In this document: positions 25,090-33,609 of the stretch, piece after piece
Layout: every line of letters starts with the position of its first letter
How positions within the stretch are numbered: the stretch's first letter is position 1
Source: Thomasclavelia spiroformis
Lineage (GTDB): Bacteria; Bacillota_I; Bacilli_A; Erysipelotrichales; Coprobacillaceae
DNA length: 38,842 bases
Direction of reading: 5' to 3'
NCBI GenBank assembly: GCA_016901755.1
Contig: JACJKV010000025.1
Location: 1-38,842 of the forward strand
The notes under the pieces: generated by a model
Told to the model about the DNA's origin: nothing
Databases searched by the model: none
What the model saw: the letters and a program-made list of their open reading frames with translations, nothing else
Position numbers and translations under genes: made by a program

Positions 25090-25581
25090 ATGGAAAAAAT
25101 TGCAGTATATAATGGAACATTTGATCCGGTGACCAATGGACATCTGGATATCATTCAAAGAGCTGCTAAAATCTTTGATAAACTGTATGTTACAATCTGT
25201 ATTCATCCAACAAAAAAAGGTCTTTTTTCTTTAGAAGAAAGAAAAGAACTGCTGAAACAGGCTACGAGTCAGTTTGATAATGTTTTTGTGGATTCTACTG
25301 ATCTGTTAGCCGTTGAATATCTCAAAAAAAAGAATGCATCAGTTTTAATCAGAGGATTACGTTCAACGACTGATTTTGATTATGAATTATCGTATGCTCA
25401 ATCTAATCAGTATTTGGATAAGGATATTGAAATTATGTATCTCATGACAAGACCATCACATTCTTTTATCTCTTCATCAGTAGTTAAAGAGATAGCCAGT
25501 TATCATAAAACATTGACTGATTTAGTTCCTGAATGTGTTGAAAAAGCTTTGCAGCAAAAATTTAAGACAATAAAGAGGTAA
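25090..25581 (+). CDS. coaD: phosphopantetheine adenylyltransferase
   Basis: A 163-residue nucleotidyltransferase that adds AMP to 4'-phosphopantetheine in CoA synthesis. It has YNGTFDPVTNGHLDII (usually PGSFDPVTNGH) with the TxGH motif, IRGLRSTTDFDYE and the C-terminal SFISSSVVKE. It is the last gene of the ftsW-ylb-rsmD run and is followed by a strong terminator. The next pathway enzyme gene, coaE, is at 9995. Confidence 0.96.
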   Translation: MEKIAVYNGTFDPVTNGHLDIIQRAAKIFDKLYVTICIHPTKKGLFSLEERKELLKQATSQFDNVFVDSTDLLAVEYLKKKNASVLIRGLRSTTDFDYELSYAQSNQYLDKDIEIMYLMTRPSHSFISSSVVKEIASYHKTLTDLVPECVEKALQQKFKTIKR

Positions 25582-25610
25582 ACAGCTTATTAAAAAGCTG
25601 TTTTTTTTTT
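25581..25610 (+). terminator. terminator after coaD
   Basis: AACAGCTT pairs with AAGCTGTT, followed by a run of at least eight T's. Confidence 0.9.
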
Positions 25611-25676
25611 GACCAATCTGTTCTAAACAACGCTATTTAAGATGAGATGACCTAAAATAAGCTAGGAGGTGTCAAA

Positions 25677-26384
25677 ATGAATATTTTTATTGCAGAAGAT
25701 AATCTTCAGGATTATCTGTATTTAAGAAGAATTATTGAAAAATGGTCTAAATGGCGTAACGAGCCTATTCATATTTATTATCATAATGAACTGTATTATC
25801 AGTTGCCTCGACATATTGATCGTTGTGATATAGCTTTTGTCGATATTCATATGCCTGTAATAGATGGAATCAGTTTTTGTACATATTTAAGAAAATATAA
25901 CCAGAATATCGAAATTGTCTTCCAAAGTCATAGTGTTCATTATGGGGTTGAAAGTTACCGTTTAAAAGCCTTAGGTTATTTATCAAAGCCCGTTGAAACT
26001 AAAGATATTTATCGTTTTCTTGATAGCTTATGCGTGAAAAAAAATCAATGTCTGATATATAAAAAACAAAGTATGATCAGAAAGATTAAATTTGAAAATA
26101 TTTTATATATTCAGGTGAAGAAACATAGCTGTTATATTCATTGCTTTGATCATGTTGAATCCTGTTATAGTTCACTGCAAAAAATAAAAACATTGCTGGA
26201 TCAGCGTTTTAAGCAATGTTATCGAAGTTATATTGTTAATGTTGATTATATCAGTGTGATTGAAAGTGATAGGCTTATTCTTTTTGATAATAGTATTATT
26301 CCATTGTCATCTGCACAATATGGACCGTTGAAAAAATGTTATGTCAGACAAAATCGATATGATCATGAGACAGTTAAAAGTTAA
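25677..26384 (+). CDS. LytTR-family response regulator
   Basis: A 235-residue protein with an N-terminal receiver domain (acidic pair Glu7/Asp8, phosphorylation site Asp56 in FVDIHMP, Lys104 in YLSKPV) and a C-terminal LytTR DNA-binding domain (about 125-225, QCYRSYIVNVDYI). The usual receiver Thr/Ser lies in QSHS. Regulators of this type (AgrA, ComE) control virulence, bacteriocins or competence. There is no histidine kinase gene in the window. Strong AGGAGGTG precedes ATG 25677. It is 32 bases upstream of comFA on the same strand, so control of or co-expression with competence genes is plausible. Confidence 0.93.
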   Translation: MNIFIAEDNLQDYLYLRRIIEKWSKWRNEPIHIYYHNELYYQLPRHIDRCDIAFVDIHMPVIDGISFCTYLRKYNQNIEIVFQSHSVHYGVESYRLKALGYLSKPVETKDIYRFLDSLCVKKNQCLIYKKQSMIRKIKFENILYIQVKKHSCYIHCFDHVESCYSSLQKIKTLLDQRFKQCYRSYIVNVDYISVIESDRLILFDNSIIPLSSAQYGPLKKCYVRQNRYDHETVKS

Positions 26385-26416
26385 TTCTATATTATGATAT
26401 AAGGGGGTGAGGAATA

Positions 26417-27532
26417 ATGAAATGTGATCGTTGTCTTAATGAAGATCCACAGTATTTTTATTATTATCATGGTCATTATTATTGTCGAAAGTGTATAGAA
26501 TATGGAAAAAGCAGGATATTATCTAAAGAATTCGACCCTGGGCCACAGGTGGATTATTATCTTAATTATGAACTGACACCGATGCAAAAAGCAATTTCAA
26601 AAACACTGGTTGAAAGATATCAAAATCATCAGGATACTGTTTTAAAAGCAGTTTGTGGTGCTGGCAAAACCGAAATGATTTATGAAGTCATCAAGTATGC
26701 TTTGAACAAAGGTCAAAGAGTCTGTTTTACAACTCCACGCAAAGAACTGGTGATTGAGATAGCGACGAGAATTAAACGACAGTTTAAACATATCGAACCA
26801 ACTGTTGTTTATGGCGGGCACAGTCAGACAGATGAAGGACAGTTTATTGTTTGTACTACACATCAGCTTTATCGTTATCGACATTATTTTGATTTACTGA
26901 TTTTGGATGAATACGATGCTTTTCCATACTACCATAATGAGGTTTTAGAAAACATTTTAAAAACCAGTATCAGAGGACATTACATTTTTATGTCAGCAAC
27001 ATTGAAAGAGGGTGATATTAATATTTTATCACGATATCATCAAAATCCTATACCGGTTCCCCGCTGTATTGTTGCTTTGCATGCCATTAATATTTTTCTT
27101 ATGTTAAGACAGGTGAAAAAATATGAACATGACAATAAACCGGTGCTTATATTTGTTCCTACCATTGCACAAACAAAAAAGGTTTCTAGATTTCTGAAAA
27201 TAATTGCTGTAAATCATGGTGTTGCTTCTTCAAAATGTGATCATATTCATGGCCTTATTGATCGCCTGAAAAAGCATCAGCTGTCTGCTATTGTCACAAC
27301 GACCATTTTAGAAAGAGGTATAACAATAGCGAATATTCAGGTGATAGTTTTTCATGGTGAGCATCAGGTGTTTTCTAAAGAAACGCTGATTCAGATTGCT
27401 GGCAGAGCTGGCAGGATCCAGCCTTATGTGGATGGACAGATAACGATTTATACCTGTCGTAAAACCAAGGCAATCAGACAATGTATAAAGCAGCTGACAC
27501 AAGACAATGTCTTATCTGCCATGAATCTTTAG
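26417..27532 (+). CDS. comFA: competence helicase ComFA
   Basis: A 371-residue helicase-like ATPase needed for DNA uptake in transformation. The N-terminal zinc finger has C3, C6, C23 and C26. Walker A is GAGKT (81-85), motif II is DEYD (164-167), motif III is SAT (193-195), and QIAGRAGR lies near 345. It is shorter than Bacillus ComFA but intact. GGGGGTGAGG precedes ATG 26417. It overlaps comFC by 52 bases. In Bacillus degSU sits upstream of comFA; here a LytTR regulator occupies that place. Confidence 0.93.
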   Translation: MKCDRCLNEDPQYFYYYHGHYYCRKCIEYGKSRILSKEFDPGPQVDYYLNYELTPMQKAISKTLVERYQNHQDTVLKAVCGAGKTEMIYEVIKYALNKGQRVCFTTPRKELVIEIATRIKRQFKHIEPTVVYGGHSQTDEGQFIVCTTHQLYRYRHYFDLLILDEYDAFPYYHNEVLENILKTSIRGHYIFMSATLKEGDINILSRYHQNPIPVPRCIVALHAINIFLMLRQVKKYEHDNKPVLIFVPTIAQTKKVSRFLKIIAVNHGVASSKCDHIHGLIDRLKKHQLSAIVTTTILERGITIANIQVIVFHGEHQVFSKETLIQIAGRAGRIQPYVDGQITIYTCRKTKAIRQCIKQLTQDNVLSAMNL

Positions 27533-28113
27533 ATAATGAAACCCATCTTTTTTCATATTTGTATCACCCTCAAATTTGTCAGCAATGCATTCTGCAGTTA
27601 GAAATTCTGGAAGTCAATGTCACTATTCAGTCTTATCCTGCTTTGATTCTTTATCGTTATAATGATTTTTTTAAAAAAATTCTATTTCAGTACAAAGCAC
27701 TTGATGATTATGCTTTAAAAGAAGTCTTTTTATGTTGTTTTCCTGAATTAAAAAAGAAATTCAAGAATTATGTTATTGTGACAATACCTAGCAGTGAAAA
27801 AGATAATAACCGTAGAGGATTTAGTCCTAATGATGAAATTGCAAAGGTTTTTTCTAATCATATTTTCAACGGGCTGTATAAAATTAATGATTATAAACAG
27901 ACCCGGCAGAAAGATCGTACTTTAATCAGGAAAATATTAAGAATTAGAAATGGAATACAATTAAGAAATAGAAAAGTTCTAATATTTGATGATGTGATGA
28001 CATCTTCAAACACAATTCAAGCGGCTATTTCCTTAATTGAAAAATGTCACCCTCAATCTATTGAAATACTTGTTTTGTCTAGTCCTCATATTCATCGCTT
28101 TTTAAACAAATAA
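27481..28113 (+). CDS. comFC: competence phosphoribosyltransferase-like protein ComFC
   Basis: A 210-residue protein with an N-terminal zinc-finger-like set (C10, C13, C33, C36), the family patch TIPSSEKDNNRRGFSPNDEIAK and a PRPP-binding loop LIFDDVMTSSNT. ComFC takes part in natural transformation. The start at 27481 lies inside comFA (52-base overlap), with AAGG 11 bases upstream. No later in-frame ATG precedes the zinc finger. The reading frame is intact. comFB is absent between the two genes. Confidence 0.9.
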   Translation: MYKAADTRQCLICHESLDNETHLFSYLYHPQICQQCILQLEILEVNVTIQSYPALILYRYNDFFKKILFQYKALDDYALKEVFLCCFPELKKKFKNYVIVTIPSSEKDNNRRGFSPNDEIAKVFSNHIFNGLYKINDYKQTRQKDRTLIRKILRIRNGIQLRNRKVLIFDDVMTSSNTIQAAISLIEKCHPQSIEILVLSSPHIHRFLNK

Positions 28114-28122
28114 AGTTTTTCC

Positions 28123-28165
28123 TGACATATTTTTGACAATATTGAAGACAAGAGCTGACAATATT
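28123..28165 (+). repeat. helically phased TGACA repeats upstream of the cold-shock gene
   Basis: TGACATAT at 28123, then TGACAATATT at 28134-28143 and again at 28156-28165. Spacings are 11 and 22 bases, so all lie on the same DNA face. They may overlap a promoter: TTGACA at 28133-28138 with GACAAT 18 bases later. Confidence 0.5.
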
Positions 28166-28257
28166 TTTCCTGGGTAAATATTTTGTCGACTAAATTAAAT
28201 AACATTTTAAGCCACTAACCAATATACTTAAATATGTGAAAGAAGGAGTGAATGTGA

Positions 28258-28455
28258 ATGAGAGGAAAAGTAAAATGGTTTAATTCAGAAAAAGGATTTG
28301 GTTTTATTGATCGAGGAGAAGGAAAAGATATCTTTGTTCATTATAGTCAGATTGTTGAAAATGGGTATAAGACTCTAAAAGAAGGTGAACTGGTAGAATT
28401 TGAGCTGTATCAAAGTGAGCGCGGAATGCAAGCCAGACATGTCGTAAAAATCTAG
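28258..28455 (+). CDS. cold-shock protein, CspA family
   Basis: A 65-residue OB-fold RNA chaperone with RNP1 KGFGFI (12-17) and RNP2 DIFVHYS (24-30). It melts mRNA structure and can act in cold or stationary conditions. ATG 28258 follows AAGGAG by nine bases. The 144-base leader has room for a typical long csp 5' UTR, and TATACT near 28224 is one candidate -10. Its stop overlaps a terminator. In Bacillus the place just before secA is held by the ribosome hibernation gene hpf. Confidence 0.94.
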   Translation: MRGKVKWFNSEKGFGFIDRGEGKDIFVHYSQIVENGYKTLKEGELVEFELYQSERGMQARHVVKI

Positions 28456-28473
28456 GTTAAACCTGGATTTTTT
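28446..28473 (+). terminator. terminator overlapping the cold-shock gene stop
   Basis: A 9-bp stem (AATCTAGGT with ACCTGGATT, one G.T pair), loop TAA, then T's. The TAG stop at 28453-28455 lies in the left arm. Confidence 0.8.
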
Positions 28474-28520
28474 CGACTGTAAAACTATAAAAAGTTTCTC
28501 TTTTATTAAATAGAGTTCTT

Positions 28521-28529
28521 TGATATAAT
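28521..28529 (+). promoter_or_regulatory. extended -10 promoter of secA
   Basis: TGATATAAT fits TGnTATAAT. The -35 region is weak (TTTTAT at 17 bases). ATG 28564 follows, with AAGGAG upstream. Confidence 0.65.
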
Positions 28530-28563
28530 AGTGTCGACTACAAGTGTGAAGGAGTGCATATAC

Positions 28564-31194
28564 ATGACTAGTAGAAAAGAAAAAATAAGACAGAAGATTA
28601 AAAAGCAAAACGCCAAATTAGGTCTTGACGTGGAAGCTTCTAAAAATATCGTTGATCTTCAGGATCAGCAAGGTGAAAATATTCATGTTGAAGATTTCAA
28701 GGATGAAGAATTTAATGGAGAGGTCATTCCCTTTTCAACTGCTCCACAAAAATCAAGAAAAGGTCTATTTTCTAAAATCAAAAGTGTTTTTGATGATGAA
28801 AAGAAACAGCTGAAGCAGTTAGAAAAAACGGCAGCAGAAATTATGGCTTTAGAAAGTCATTATGAAGCTATGTCGGATGAAGAACTGGCAAAACAGACTC
28901 AGGTCTTTAAAGATAAGCTAGAAAATGGCAGTACTTTAGATGATATTCTGACAGATGCTTTTGCGGTGGCTAGAGAAGCTGCGTGGCGTCAATTACATTT
29001 AAAGGCATTTAAAGTGCAGCTGATGGGTGGTATTGCGTTACATAATGGTGATATTGCTGAAATGAAGACCGGTGAAGGGAAAACATTAACTTCAATTTTT
29101 CCAGTATATTTAAATGCATTGACTGGACAGGGAGTTCATGTTGTTACAGTCAATGATTATTTGGCTGAACGTGATGCTCGTAATAATGGTAAAGTATATA
29201 ATTTTTTAGGACTTACTGTAGGTTTGAACAAAAGAGAACTGACGCCTGAACAAAAACAGGAAGCGCATGGCTGTGATGTTACATATACTACAAATGCTGA
29301 GTTAGGATTTGATTATCTGCGTGATAATATGGTTACTTCGATGAAAGATAAAGTTTTAGTTAAAGGTTTGAATTTTGCCTTAATCGACGAAGTGGACTCA
29401 ATTTTAATTGATGAATCAAGAACACCACTGATCATTTCCGGAGGAAAGAAAAATACTGCAGCATTGTATCTGCAGGCTGACAGATTTGTTAAGAGTCTGA
29501 AAAACGAAGAAGATTATGAAGTAGATGTAGAAACTAAAACAGTTACTTTAACTTCACGTGGTATTGAAAAAGCAGAAAAAGGTTTCCATATCAGCAATCT
29601 TTATGATATTCAGCATACTGCTTTGGTTCATCATATTAATCAGGCTTTAAAAGCTAACTATGCTATGACCAGAGATGTTGAGTACATGATTGCAACCGAA
29701 GATGGAACAAGAGATATTAGAAATGCGAAAATTATGATCATCGATCAGTTTACTGGTCGTGTCATGCCAGGACGTGCTTATTCAGATGGTTTACATCAGG
29801 CTATTGAAGCTAAAGAAGGTGTGCCTATCAAAGAAGAAACTGAAACTCGTGCTACGATTACTTACCAGAATTTCTTTAGATTGTTTAATAAACTGGCAGG
29901 GATGACTGGAACTGCTAAAACAGAAGAAGAAGAATTTATGACAATTTATAACATGCGTGTTATTGAAATTCCAACGAATATGCCTGTTATTCGTGAAGAC
30001 AGATCTGATAAAATCTACTCAACAAAAACGAATAAGTTTAAAGCTTTATGTGATGAGGTTGAAAAAAGACATTCTTATGGTCAGCCTATACTGATTGGGA
30101 CTGTTTCTGTGGAAACTTCCGAAGTACTGTCACAAATGCTTGACAAAAGAGGAATTCGTCATAATACATTGAACGCCAAAAACCATGCCAAAGAAGCAGA
30201 AATTATTGCACGTGCTGGTCAACTGGGAGCAGTTACGATTGCTACCAATATGGCAGGACGTGGTACCGATATCAAACTGGGAAAAGGAGTTCCTGAAATT
30301 GGTGGTTTAGCAGTCATCGGTTCAGAAAGACATGAATCGCGTCGTATTGATAATCAGTTGCGTGGACGTTCTGGACGTCAGGGCGATCCAGGATATTCGG
30401 TATTCTATGTTTCATTTGATGATGAGCTGATGCAGCGATTTGGAGGAGAAAAACTGCAGTCATTTACTCAGTATTTGGATGACGATGATGTCATTGAAAA
30501 TAAAATGGTTTCGAAGGCTATTGAAAATGCTCAAAAACGTGTTGAAGGACAAAACTTTGATTCACGTAAACATATTCTGGAATACGATGACGTTATGAGA
30601 CAGCAACGTGAAATTATGTATCAGGAACGTGATGAAATCATGTCAGCAGAAAATCTGGATGAAATTATCAAAGGAATGTTTGCGCAAGGTATTGATATCA
30701 TCATTAAAAAATGTACAAAACATGATAAACATGATGTTATTGATGTTGATGCGGTACTAGAATATGTTGGTAAAAATTATATGCTGAAATGCAGTGTTAC
30801 TGCTCAAAATAAAGATCAGGTTGAACATGATGCAGAAAAATTATCACAGATATTATCTGAAGTATGTTTTAAACAGTTCCAGATGAGAATCAGTGACAGT
30901 GCTGACCCACAGCAGGTTTTAAAATATGAAAGAAGTATTTTATTAGGAGTCATCGATTATTCATGGATCAATCATATTGATGCTATGACAAAGCTGAGAA
31001 ATGGTATTTATTTAAGAGCTTATGCACAAAAGAATCCTTTATCTGAATATACTGAAGAAGCTTTCTATATGTTTGAACAAATGAAAATGTCAATTGTTGA
31101 TGTTATTTCTAAAAATATTGTGCGTTTAGGTGTTCAGCCAGGAAGTGCACAAGATAGAAATATTCCACAATTGAATTTAGATATTAAATTCTAA
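28564..31194 (+). CDS. secA: preprotein translocase ATPase SecA with N-terminal extension
   Basis: An 876-residue SecA, the motor of Sec protein export. The usual N-terminal helix appears only at about residue 66 (KGLFSKIKSVF). Before it is a charged extension of about 64 residues without a known domain. Walker A is MKTGEGKT (Lys173, against about Lys106 in Bacillus), DEVD follows, and TNMAGRGTDIKLG is clear. The protein ends LNLDIKF without the C-terminal CxC zinc motif found in many SecA proteins. ATG 28564 is nine bases after AAGGAG, so the extension is translated unless an internal start is used. It is coupled to prfB by TAATG. Confidence 0.95.
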   Translation: MTSRKEKIRQKIKKQNAKLGLDVEASKNIVDLQDQQGENIHVEDFKDEEFNGEVIPFSTAPQKSRKGLFSKIKSVFDDEKKQLKQLEKTAAEIMALESHYEAMSDEELAKQTQVFKDKLENGSTLDDILTDAFAVAREAAWRQLHLKAFKVQLMGGIALHNGDIAEMKTGEGKTLTSIFPVYLNALTGQGVHVVTVNDYLAERDARNNGKVYNFLGLTVGLNKRELTPEQKQEAHGCDVTYTTNAELGFDYLRDNMVTSMKDKVLVKGLNFALIDEVDSILIDESRTPLIISGGKKNTAALYLQADRFVKSLKNEEDYEVDVETKTVTLTSRGIEKAEKGFHISNLYDIQHTALVHHINQALKANYAMTRDVEYMIATEDGTRDIRNAKIMIIDQFTGRVMPGRAYSDGLHQAIEAKEGVPIKEETETRATITYQNFFRLFNKLAGMTGTAKTEEEEFMTIYNMRVIEIPTNMPVIREDRSDKIYSTKTNKFKALCDEVEKRHSYGQPILIGTVSVETSEVLSQMLDKRGIRHNTLNAKNHAKEAEIIARAGQLGAVTIATNMAGRGTDIKLGKGVPEIGGLAVIGSERHESRRIDNQLRGRSGRQGDPGYSVFYVSFDDELMQRFGGEKLQSFTQYLDDDDVIENKMVSKAIENAQKRVEGQNFDSRKHILEYDDVMRQQREIMYQERDEIMSAENLDEIIKGMFAQGIDIIIKKCTKHDKHDVIDVDAVLEYVGKNYMLKCSVTAQNKDQVEHDAEKLSQILSEVCFKQFQMRISDSADPQQVLKYERSILLGVIDYSWINHIDAMTKLRNGIYLRAYAQKNPLSEYTEEAFYMFEQMKMSIVDVISKNIVRLGVQPGSAQDRNIPQLNLDIKF

Positions 31195-32303
31195 TGGAAC
31201 TATACGAAATTAAAAATGGGCTTGATAAAGCCCATTTATTAATAAAAGAGTATAAGGCTTCAGCTCAGATAGAGGAAAAATTAAGAGAAATTGAAGGATT
31301 ATCATACCAGATCATGCAGGATGGATTCTGGGATGATGTCAATCATGCAAAAAAAATTTATGATAAGCTTAATGATATGAAAAAAACAACTGATGAATAT
31401 CAGGTGCTGGCAGATCTGTTAGCTTCATTAGATGAAACTTATGATTTGGTTAAAGAAACTGGTGATGAAGAATTTTCAATGATTCTGGAAAGTGATTATT
31501 TGGAGTTTGAAGAAAAACTTGCTGAATTTGAGAAAGTATTACTTTTATCAGGACCTTATGATCATCTCAATGCTATCGTTGAGATTCATCCTGGAGCTGG
31601 TGGTACTGAAAGTCAGGATTGGGCTGAAATGTTATTACGCATGTATCAGCGATATTGTGATAAAAAAGGATATCAGATTGAAGTGCTTGATTATCTGGAT
31701 GGAGAAGTAGCAGGTGTTAAATCTGTGACTTTCATGGTAAAAGGCAGATATGCCTATGGACATTTAAAAGCAGAAAAAGGAGTGCATCGACTGGTTAGAA
31801 TTTCACCATTTGATTCGTCTAAAAGACGACATACTTCTTTTGCATCGGTTGATGTCATGCCGGAATTAGATGATAATATTGAAATAGATATTCGTAGTGA
31901 AGATTTGAGAATTGATACGTATAGAGCCAGTGGTGCTGGAGGACAGCATATTAATAAAACAAATTCAGCAATTCGTATTACGCATATTCCAACTGGAATT
32001 GTGGTAACATGTCAAAGTCAGCGCAGTCAGATTCAAAATCGTGAACAGGCTATGATCATGTTAAAAAGTAAGCTCTTTTCACTAATGGAAGAAAAACAGG
32101 CGAAAGAACTTAAAGAAATTCAGGGAGAACAGAAAGAAATTGCCTGGGGTTCGCAAATTCGTTCGTATGTTTTACATCCATATTCACTGGTAAAAGACAA
32201 TCGTTCTTTATTTGAAAGTAATAATCCTAAAAATGTATTAGATGGTGATTTAGACGATTTTGTGTATGCATATTTGAAAACGTTAATTCAAAAGGAGAAT
32301 TAA
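31194..32303 (+). CDS. prfB: peptide chain release factor 2
   Basis: A 369-residue RF2, which ends translation at UGA and UAA. It has the stop-codon motif SPF (204-206) and the catalytic GGQ (249-251) in RASGAGGQHINKTNSA. The whole gene is one open frame: there is no in-frame TGA near codon 25, where most bacteria have a +1 programmed frameshift that senses RF2 level. The ATG overlaps the secA TAA (TAATG). secA-prfB is a conserved Firmicute pair. Confidence 0.96.
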   Translation: MELYEIKNGLDKAHLLIKEYKASAQIEEKLREIEGLSYQIMQDGFWDDVNHAKKIYDKLNDMKKTTDEYQVLADLLASLDETYDLVKETGDEEFSMILESDYLEFEEKLAEFEKVLLLSGPYDHLNAIVEIHPGAGGTESQDWAEMLLRMYQRYCDKKGYQIEVLDYLDGEVAGVKSVTFMVKGRYAYGHLKAEKGVHRLVRISPFDSSKRRHTSFASVDVMPELDDNIEIDIRSEDLRIDTYRASGAGGQHINKTNSAIRITHIPTGIVVTCQSQRSQIQNREQAMIMLKSKLFSLMEEKQAKELKEIQGEQKEIAWGSQIRSYVLHPYSLVKDNRSLFESNNPKNVLDGDLDDFVYAYLKTLIQKEN

Positions 32304-32304
32304 A

Positions 32305-33168
32305 GTGGAAAAAACAATTTTAAAGCACATTGTCAATATGATAGTTATTCTTGCAGGTAACTGTATTCTGGCCTTTGGAATCTGTGCTTTTATTACACCT
32401 TCAGGAATAATTGTTGGCGGCTCATCAGGAGTTGGGATCCTGATAAAAAAACTGACTGGCATACCCATTTCCTATGTTGTTTATGCTATGAATATTTCAA
32501 TGTTTATTTTAGGATATAAAATATTAGGTAAGACATTTGCCTTGGGAACGTTGGTCAGTACTATATTTTTTCCAACATTTTTAGCAGTATTTGAACGTAT
32601 TCCCGCATTACAGACGATTACTCAGGATATGCTGCTGGCATCAATTTATGCTGGGATCATGACAGGTGCGGGACTGGGACTGGTCATTCGTGTAGGAGCC
32701 TGTACCGGAGGCTGTGATATTCCTCCTTTGATTGTCAGTAAGTATACGGGAATTTCATCTACAACTTTAATTAACAGTCTTGATTGTATTATTCTGGCTT
32801 TGCAGATACCTTTTTCTAATATTGAACAGATATTATATGGTATTTTAGTTGTCATTATTACAGCTTTAGTGATGGATCAGATGATCATGCTTGGTGAATC
32901 AAAGATCCAGGTGATTGTGATTTCTCCTAAATGGAATGAAATCAGAGATATTCTGTTTAATGAAATTGATCGAGGATGTACTTTATTAAATATAAAAACT
33001 GGTTATAAGCAGGAAGATATGTATGCGGTTTTGGCTGTTGTCAGCAAAAGGGAATTACACAGATTTACTAATGCGATATTAAACATTGATGAAACTGCAT
33101 TTATTATATCAAATCAGACACATAACGTTAAAGGAAGAGGTTTTACCTTGCCGAATATTGATCTGTAA
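32305..33168 (+). CDS. YitT family membrane protein
   Basis: A 287-residue protein with five or six membrane segments (about 10-175), including the GGSSGVGILIKKLTG and GACTGGCD repeats. A C-terminal DUF2179 domain (about 215-280) holds ISNQTHNVKGRGF. The family is widespread in Firmicutes and its substrate is unknown. The start is GTG 32305 with AAAGGAG eight bases upstream. It starts 2 bases after prfB, suggesting co-transcription. Confidence 0.9.
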   Translation: MEKTILKHIVNMIVILAGNCILAFGICAFITPSGIIVGGSSGVGILIKKLTGIPISYVVYAMNISMFILGYKILGKTFALGTLVSTIFFPTFLAVFERIPALQTITQDMLLASIYAGIMTGAGLGLVIRVGACTGGCDIPPLIVSKYTGISSTTLINSLDCIILALQIPFSNIEQILYGILVVIITALVMDQMIMLGESKIQVIVISPKWNEIRDILFNEIDRGCTLLNIKTGYKQEDMYAVLAVVSKRELHRFTNAILNIDETAFIISNQTHNVKGRGFTLPNIDL

Positions 33169-33173
33169 ATATA

Positions 33174-33203
33174 AAACAACCCTTTATTCAAGGGTTGTTT
33201 TTT
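33174..33203. terminator. bidirectional terminator after the YitT-family gene
   Basis: AAAACAACCCTT pairs with AAGGGTTGTTTT, loop TATTC, with T's on both strands. The stop of the convergent zinc-ribbon gene lies in the loop. Confidence 0.88.
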
Positions 33204-33502
33204 GAGCTTTTTGTCTGTTTTTTCAATCTTTGATGATGTTCCTTGGCATATTTTTCTACTGTTTGCATCAGCATAGTGCTGTCATCATCATGTGTCTTCT
33301 TAATAGTTTGTTTGTCTGTATCAATAAATAGTTCGACGTATCCGCATTGTGGACAATAACAGGATTTTATTTCATTTTTTTCTTTTGAAAATGTATCATT
33401 TTGAACTATGAGCTGCAGATAACTAAGAGATGACTTCCCAAGATCTTTAACATAACAATTGTTTTTCATCTCAATTTGACATCTTGGACAAATCCTTTTC
33501 AT
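33188..33502 (-). CDS. zinc-ribbon protein of unknown function
   Basis: A 104-residue protein with two CxxC knuckles, CPRC near residue 5 and CPQC near residue 50, which together form a likely zinc ribbon. A short charged helical tail (about 75-104, KEHHQRLKKQTKSSKNNP) follows. It resembles small nucleic-acid-binding zinc-ribbon proteins but I cannot name a family. AAGGAGAG precedes the start at 33502. It is a single-gene unit on the opposite strand to its neighbours. Confidence 0.72.
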   Translation of the reverse strand: MKRICPRCQIEMKNNCYVKDLGKSSLSYLQLIVQNDTFSKEKNEIKSCYCPQCGYVELFIDTDKQTIKKTHDDDSTMLMQTVEKYAKEHHQRLKKQTKSSKNNP

Positions 33503-33580
33503 CTTATCTCTCCTTTTCTATATTATACCATGAAAAAACATAATTAATAGCTATTATCTGGAAACAAAACTGACAAATTA

Positions 33581-33589
33581 TGCTATAAT
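33581..33589 (+). promoter_or_regulatory. extended -10 promoter of ftsEX
   Basis: TGCTATAAT matches the extended -10. The -35 is weak. GGGAG follows at 33597-33601 before ATG 33610. Confidence 0.65.
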
Positions 33590-33609
33590 ACCCGTGGGAG
33601 TGATGAATT

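Noticed and set aside
28184-28192. 9-base repeat TGTCGACTA, also at 28532-28540 before secA
   Set aside because: Short, placed differently relative to the two promoters, and probably chance.
28252-28257. Start-stop ATGTGA directly before the cold-shock gene ATG
   Set aside because: Only three bases from the ribosome-binding site, too close to be used; the ATG at 28258 has normal spacing.
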